This document shows positions 61,814-64,000 of a DNA stretch of 64,000 bases, piece after piece. The number at the start of each line of letters is the position of its first letter. Position 1 is the first letter of the stretch. The notes under the pieces are model-generated. The model saw only the letters and a list, made by a program, of their open reading frames with translations. It was not told the origin of the DNA and did not search any database. The position numbers were made by a program, and so were the translations under genes. The DNA is from JAWXBK01 sp034439975. Its GTDB lineage: Bacteria; Pseudomonadota; Alphaproteobacteria; Dongiales; Dongiaceae. The stretch covers positions 10,054 through 74,053 of the forward strand of contig JAWXBK010000095.1 of assembly GCA_034439975.1 (NCBI GenBank), in the 5' to 3' direction.

Positions 61814-62347
61814 TTATCGTCCGCGCGGCGGAATACGTCGGCCCGCCCAGGGGCCGCGCGCTGCCACCTTGAGCGCTGGAAGGCGGCTGCGCGGGGACCA
61901 GCCCGGTGGCGCCAGTTCGAAATCGTCGAACTCGAAGGCCGGCGTGACCGTGCAGGTCACCAGCGTATAGGTGCCAAGACTGCGTGCCGACTGCCAGCAG
62001 CCGCGCGGGACGAGGATTTGCGGTTGCTCGCCGCGCGCCACGTCGAGACCGAGTTTATGGATGTCCTGGCGCTGCCCGTCGGGCGAGAGGATGAGCTCGA
62101 GCGCACCGCCGGTATTGAAGATCCAGATCTCGTCCGCCGAATGCAAACGGTGCCATCGCGACACTTCGCCAGCCTGCAGCAGATAGTGGATCGCGGTCAT
62201 ATAGCCGCGCCCGCCGCCATCGCGCACATGACGATAGGTTTCGCGATAATGCCCGCCCTCGGGATGCGGTTCGAGGTCGAGCAGCCGGATCAGCCCGGCC
62301 GCGGTATCGGAAACCAGATCGGTCACGTCCCTCGCGGCATGGCGCAC
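61814..62347 (-). CDS. Cupin-5 / DUF985-family protein
   Basis: 177 aa. Family core: LEPHPEGGHYRETYR, TAIHYLLQAGEVSRWHRLHSADEIWIF, ELILSPDGQ, and VPRGCWQSAR ... GCTVTPAFEFDDFEL-type end (here LVTCTVTPAFEFDDFELAPPG). A beta-barrel with possible metal-binding His/Glu; no activity is firmly known. It stands between the HAD and GST genes on the same strand. Confidence 0.87.
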   Translation of the reverse strand: MRHAARDVTDLVSDTAAGLIRLLDLEPHPEGGHYRETYRHVRDGGGRGYMTAIHYLLQAGEVSRWHRLHSADEIWIFNTGGALELILSPDGQRQDIHKLGLDVARGEQPQILVPRGCWQSARSLGTYTLVTCTVTPAFEFDDFELAPPGWSPRSRLPALKVAARGPWAGRRIPPRGR

Positions 62348-62371
62348 TCCCGCATGAGCATGATCGGCGAT

Positions 62372-62983
62372 TTACTTCGCGTCCTGCGGCTCGGTCGCGA
62401 GCATCGAGGGGCGCTGCGAGAAGCGTCCCCACCAGGCTTTGAACTTCGGCCGCGAGCCGAGCGGATCGTCGACACCGAAACGAAACATCGCCCAGCCGAG
62501 CATGCAGCCGATCGCGATCGTTCCGATATCGACGGTATCGCCGAACGACCCGGCCTCGTCTTCGATCGCATCGAATCCGCGCGCCATGACGTCATTCTGC
62601 CGATCGATCCAGGCCTTCGACTGTTCGCCGGCGCCGCGCCGCGTCTCAAGCAGGCGCGAAATGCCGGAATCGAGGATGCCATCGGCCAGCGCCTGGCGCC
62701 GCAAGGCGGTCCAGCGCGCGGCACCGCTCACGGGGATCAGCTTGCGCCCGTTATGCAGGCTGTCGAGATACTCGCAGATGACCGGCGAATCGTAGAGCGC
62801 CGTGCCGTCGTCCAGAACCAACGTCGGTACCTTGGTGAGCGGATTCTGGCCGGCGCGATCCGTCTTCGGATCCCAGGCTGGATTGCCGATGCGCTCGATC
62901 TTGTCGTGCAATCCGGCTTCGTGCGCGACGACCGTGCATTTGCGGACATAGGGGCTGGTCGGCGAAAAACGCAACTTCATCAT
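62372..62983 (-). CDS. Glutathione S-transferase-family protein
   Basis: 203 aa from ATG 62983 (or 62980). N-terminal thioredoxin-like domain (LRFSPTSPYVRKCTVVAHEAG), cis-Pro in KVPTLVLDDG, then DSPVICEYLD, the glutathione-gamma-Glu contact region. The C-terminal helical domain includes GDTVDIGTIAIGCMLGW. Its stop is in front of the cupin; it lies 44 bp downstream of gloB on the same strand, so the two glutathione-linked genes may be co-transcribed. Confidence 0.9.
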   Translation of the reverse strand: MMKLRFSPTSPYVRKCTVVAHEAGLHDKIERIGNPAWDPKTDRAGQNPLTKVPTLVLDDGTALYDSPVICEYLDSLHNGRKLIPVSGAARWTALRRQALADGILDSGISRLLETRRGAGEQSKAWIDRQNDVMARGFDAIEDEAGSFGDTVDIGTIAIGCMLGWAMFRFGVDDPLGSRPKFKAWWGRFSQRPSMLATEPQDAK

Positions 62984-63027
62984 GGCGGCAGTATCCTCGT
63001 TGGTCGGTTGTTCGTTGATCGAGAGGT

Positions 63028-63798
63028 TCAGAAATTGTCCTTGCGGCGTCGCACCTCGCCGAACACGTCGGCCGGTTCGGCACCGGCGAGGCCGACATTC
63101 GCTGCCAGCACCGGATCGTCGGCGCGCAAAAACGGGTTCGCGGCCTTTTCCTCGCCGAGCATCGACGGCACCGTCGGGTTGCCGGCGGCGCGCAGTCTGC
63201 GGATTTCTGTCATGCGCGCCTGCAAAGCCCGGTTGCCCGGATCGACCGTGAGCGCAAAGCGCGCATTGGACTCGGTATATTCGTGCGCGCAATAGACGCG
63301 CGCGTCGTCGGGGAGGCCGCGGATCTTGCCGAGCGAATGCCACATCTGTCGTGGATTGCCCTCAAACAGCCGGCCGCAACCGAGCGAGAAGAGCGTATCG
63401 CCGCAGAAGAGGGCGCGGCTCTCGGCAAACCAGTAGGCAATATGGCCGCGCGTATGACCCGGTACGAAGAACACGTCGGCATGAGCGTTGCCGAATTCGT
63501 AGCCGGTCTCCTCCGAGACTTCGATATCGATGCCGGGAATGCGCTCGCGGTCGTAGGTCGGACCGACGACGATGCAGCCGGTCTCGTCCTTGATCCGGCG
63601 ATTGCCGCCGACATGATCGCCGTGATGATGCGTGTTCAGGATATGGGTGAGCCGCCAGCCGAGCCGGTCGAGCGCCGCGAGCACGGGCTCGGCCTCGGCC
63701 GGATCGACCACCGCAACTTTGTTGGATTCCGGCTCGTGCACCAGATAGGAATAATTGTCGGTGAGGAGCGGAATTTGCCGGATGTCGAGCTTTGTCAT
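63028..63798 (-). CDS. gloB: Hydroxyacylglutathione hydrolase (glyoxalase II)
   Basis: 256 aa. Metallo-beta-lactamase motif THHHGDHVGGN, second metal His in PGHTRGHIAY, Asp in FCGDTLFSLGCGRLFEG, His in YCAHEYTESNARFAL: all glyoxalase II ligands are present. It hydrolyses S-lactoylglutathione to lactate and glutathione in methylglyoxal detoxification. The 9-bp tandem repeat begins about 80 bp upstream of the start. Confidence 0.95.
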   Translation of the reverse strand: MTKLDIRQIPLLTDNYSYLVHEPESNKVAVVDPAEAEPVLAALDRLGWRLTHILNTHHHGDHVGGNRRIKDETGCIVVGPTYDRERIPGIDIEVSEETGYEFGNAHADVFFVPGHTRGHIAYWFAESRALFCGDTLFSLGCGRLFEGNPRQMWHSLGKIRGLPDDARVYCAHEYTESNARFALTVDPGNRALQARMTEIRRLRAAGNPTVPSMLGEEKAANPFLRADDPVLAANVGLAGAEPADVFGEVRRRKDNF

Positions 63799-63879
63799 GA
63801 CGGGGCGGAGCTTAGCATCCGCGGCCTTCCGCGGCCAACGTCGCCACAGACCCCTTTCCCGGCCCTGGATGCGATCCAG

Positions 63880-64000
63880 ATGCTCCAGATGCTCCAGATG
63901 ATCCAGATGCTCCAGATGCTCCAGATGCTCCAGATGCTCCAGATGCTCCAGATGCTCCAGATGCTCCAGATGCTCCAGATGCTCCAGATGCTCCAGATGC
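63880..64000. repeat. 9-bp tandem repeat (ATGCTCCAG)n running off window end
   Basis: Thirteen full 9-bp units from 63880 to 63996, all ATGCTCCAG except the third, ATGATCCAG, then ATGC at the edge. The array continues beyond the window. Unit length is a multiple of three, and all six frames are open: plus strand gives Met-Leu-Gln or Cys-Ser-Arg or Ala-Pro-Asp; minus gives Leu-Glu-His, Trp-Ser-Ile or Gly-Ala-Ser. It may be a coding repeat of a gene to the right or a promoter-region minisatellite for gloB. Confidence 0.95.

Noticed and set aside
1..64000. CRISPR array, tRNA/rRNA genes, prophage or transposase genes
   Set aside because: Looked for repeat-spacer patterns, tRNA-like cloverleaf ends and transposase/integrase motifs; none seen. 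The 9-bp array at the right end has no spacers and is not CRISPR.

Overview
The window is GC-rich bacterial chromosomal DNA that looks alphaproteobacterial, most like a Rhodospirillales-type lineage. This is inferred from gene content: a phaR / phaC-phaA-phaB polyhydroxybutyrate locus, alphaproteobacterial-style LuxR/LuxI, FixL-like hybrid kinases, and a palindromic intergenic repeat built on a CGCCGGG-CTTGA-CCCGGCG core. No rRNA, tRNA, CRISPR, phage or insertion sequence was seen.

Layout. 1-8742 is a signalling island: two tandem hybrid histidine kinases (the first cut by the left edge), a NarL/LuxR-type response regulator, and three tandem paralogous Crp/Fnr regulators, one of them broken by a 4-bp duplication. 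TTG-N8-CAA dyads lie in three of the spacers. 9074-10474 is a trehalose-phosphate-synthase-like GT20 protein with substituted active-site residues. 10795-17625 is a peptide/nickel-type ABC importer operon with a UUCG-loop hairpin after the binding-protein gene, ending in an FrhB-like protein. 17842-20218 holds small secreted or membrane proteins and a GT2 glycosyltransferase. 20573-24630 is a kinase/class-III-PLP fusion, an ATC-hydrolase-like protein and a BenE transporter. 24638-27221 is an ABC-2 exporter on the minus strand, and 27365-28519 a Rieske oxygenase.

28673-36352 is the most distinctive region: luxR, a candidate lux box, luxI, a 93-aa unknown, a cytochrome P450, an MFS transporter and two tandem AMP-forming acyl ligases, all on one strand and tightly packed. 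It reads as a self-contained quorum-sensing and small-molecule cassette. 36392-42441 has a PH-domain membrane protein, an SDR lacking the catalytic Tyr/Lys, a DJ-1/PfpI protein, a large cyclase/ATPase/TPR protein behind a 20-codon upstream ORF, and an SRPBCC protein. 42506-49276 joins an ornithine-type decarboxylase to a complete polyamine-type ABC importer, with a second Tat-type binding protein facing it across a terminator. 49967-51494 is an ECF sigma / putative anti-sigma / periplasmic metal-sensor operon. 51507-55253 (minus) is an acyl-CoA ligase, a ketopantoate-reductase-like gene and a frameshifted MFS gene.

55331-59639 is the PHB locus, with a small ORF overlapping the start of phaC out of frame. 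The right end holds an AhpD-like protein, a decayed EamA transporter carrying a 22-bp triplication, a HAD dehalogenase, a cupin, a GST, gloB, and a 9-bp tandem repeat running off the edge. All functions are read from motifs by eye; no database search was run.
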